64,000 bases of DNA from contig NZ_JABWQX020000001.1 in assembly GCF_014268655.2 (NCBI RefSeq), forward strand, positions 3,564,001 to 3,628,000, in the 5' to 3' direction. The notes below the pieces were generated by a model. That model ran no database searches and had not been told where the DNA came from. It saw nothing but the letters and a program-made list of their open reading frames with translations. This DNA is from Pseudomonas marvdashtae (GTDB lineage Bacteria > Pseudomonadota > Gammaproteobacteria > Pseudomonadales > Pseudomonadaceae). Below are positions 63,797 to 64,000 of this stretch, in pieces. Each line of letters opens with the position of its first letter. The stretch's first letter is position 1. A program made the position numbers and the translations under genes.

Positions 63797-64000
63797 CACT
63801 CAGGAATCTTCAAGCCGCGCGCCACTGCCGGGCGCGCCAGGAACCGCTCCAACACCCGAGTCACGTTGGGGAAATCGTGGATGCCCACCAGATCACCGGC
63901 CTCGTAAAAGCCGATCAGGTTGCGCACCCACGGGAATGTCGCGATATCGGCGATGGTGTAACGCTCGCCCATGATCCAGTCCCGCCCTTGCAGGCGCCCG
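63796..64000 (-). CDS. Glutathione S-transferase-like protein (C-terminal part; cut by the window end)
   Basis: The last 67 residues of a GST of the YghU/YfcG-like type: RDWIMGERYTIADIATFPWV, then LIGFYEAGDLVGIHDFPNV and RFLARPAVARGLKIPE, typical for the C-terminal helical domain of bacterial disulfide-bond reductase-type GSTs. The N-terminus is beyond base 64000. The stop overlaps the PhzF-like start (TGATG). Confidence 0.85.
   Translation of the reverse strand, partial: GRLQGRDWIMGERYTIADIATFPWVRNLIGFYEAGDLVGIHDFPNVTRVLERFLARPAVARGLKIPE

Overview
The window looks like chromosomal DNA of a fluorescent pseudomonad, most likely the Pseudomonas fluorescens complex. It is GC-rich and densely coded with short gaps. 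It carries a second lexA, a FecI/FecR/TonB-receptor iron unit, the glgE-treS/mak-glgB operon, glucarate dehydratase, PqiABC, PolB, and P. fluorescens-type extragenic palindromes. The metallothionein resembles, from memory, one described from P. fluorescens Q2-87, which hints at the P. corrugata/brassicacearum side of the complex. There is no rRNA, tRNA, prophage, insertion sequence or CRISPR array.

Layout. 0-5 kb: the 5' part of lexA2 (cut by the window edge), then a LysR regulator divergent from a GMC oxidoreductase and an MHS-type transporter. 5-9.1 kb: TonB-dependent siderophore receptor, FecR anti-sigma and FecI sigma factor with a Fur box. 9.2-12.8 kb: single-domain response regulator, topoisomerase III, and a 0.7 kb intergenic region with a palindrome pair and a candidate small RNA. 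12.8-16.7 kb: glutaminase, small unknowns, a lipoprotein and homospermidine synthase. 16.7-24.7 kb: a stress cluster on the minus strand (DUF3618, DUF1469 holin-like and partner membrane protein, two ferritin-like DUF892 proteins, ZIP metal transporter, manganese catalase, KGG-repeat protein, metallothionein), bordered by a sirtuin. 24.7-31 kb: LysR plus a ketone-body CoA-transferase/thiolase operon, then a GntR regulator divergent from glucarate dehydratase. 31-39 kb: glgE, treS-maltokinase and glgB, which turn trehalose/maltose into branched alpha-glucan. 39-50 kb: MgtC-like protein, small acidic proteins, an orphan CcoG, a MocR regulator, SDR, Dyp-type peroxidase, class C beta-lactamase, DUF4174 protein, erythromycin-esterase-like enzyme, TauE-like exporter and a lipoprotein. 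50-64 kb: periplasmic aldose epimerase, aldo/keto reductase, DNA polymerase II, CBS protein, a pqi operon with pqiA split into two genes, GST, a secreted 13-residue tandem-repeat protein, DUF1615 lipoprotein, a zinc-type HemB, a PhzF-like enzyme and a second GST cut by the window end.

The shared theme is stress survival and carbon/osmolyte management: SOS (lexA2, polB), iron and metal handling, peroxide defence, alpha-glucan/trehalose metabolism and envelope integrity (pqi). Two families of intergenic inverted repeats punctuate 3' ends, and one copy sits inside the glgE-treS operon. The least explained items are the candidate small RNA with upstream palindromes near 12.0 kb, the palindrome upstream of the epimerase gene near 50.4 kb and the secreted tandem-repeat protein at 60.1 kb.
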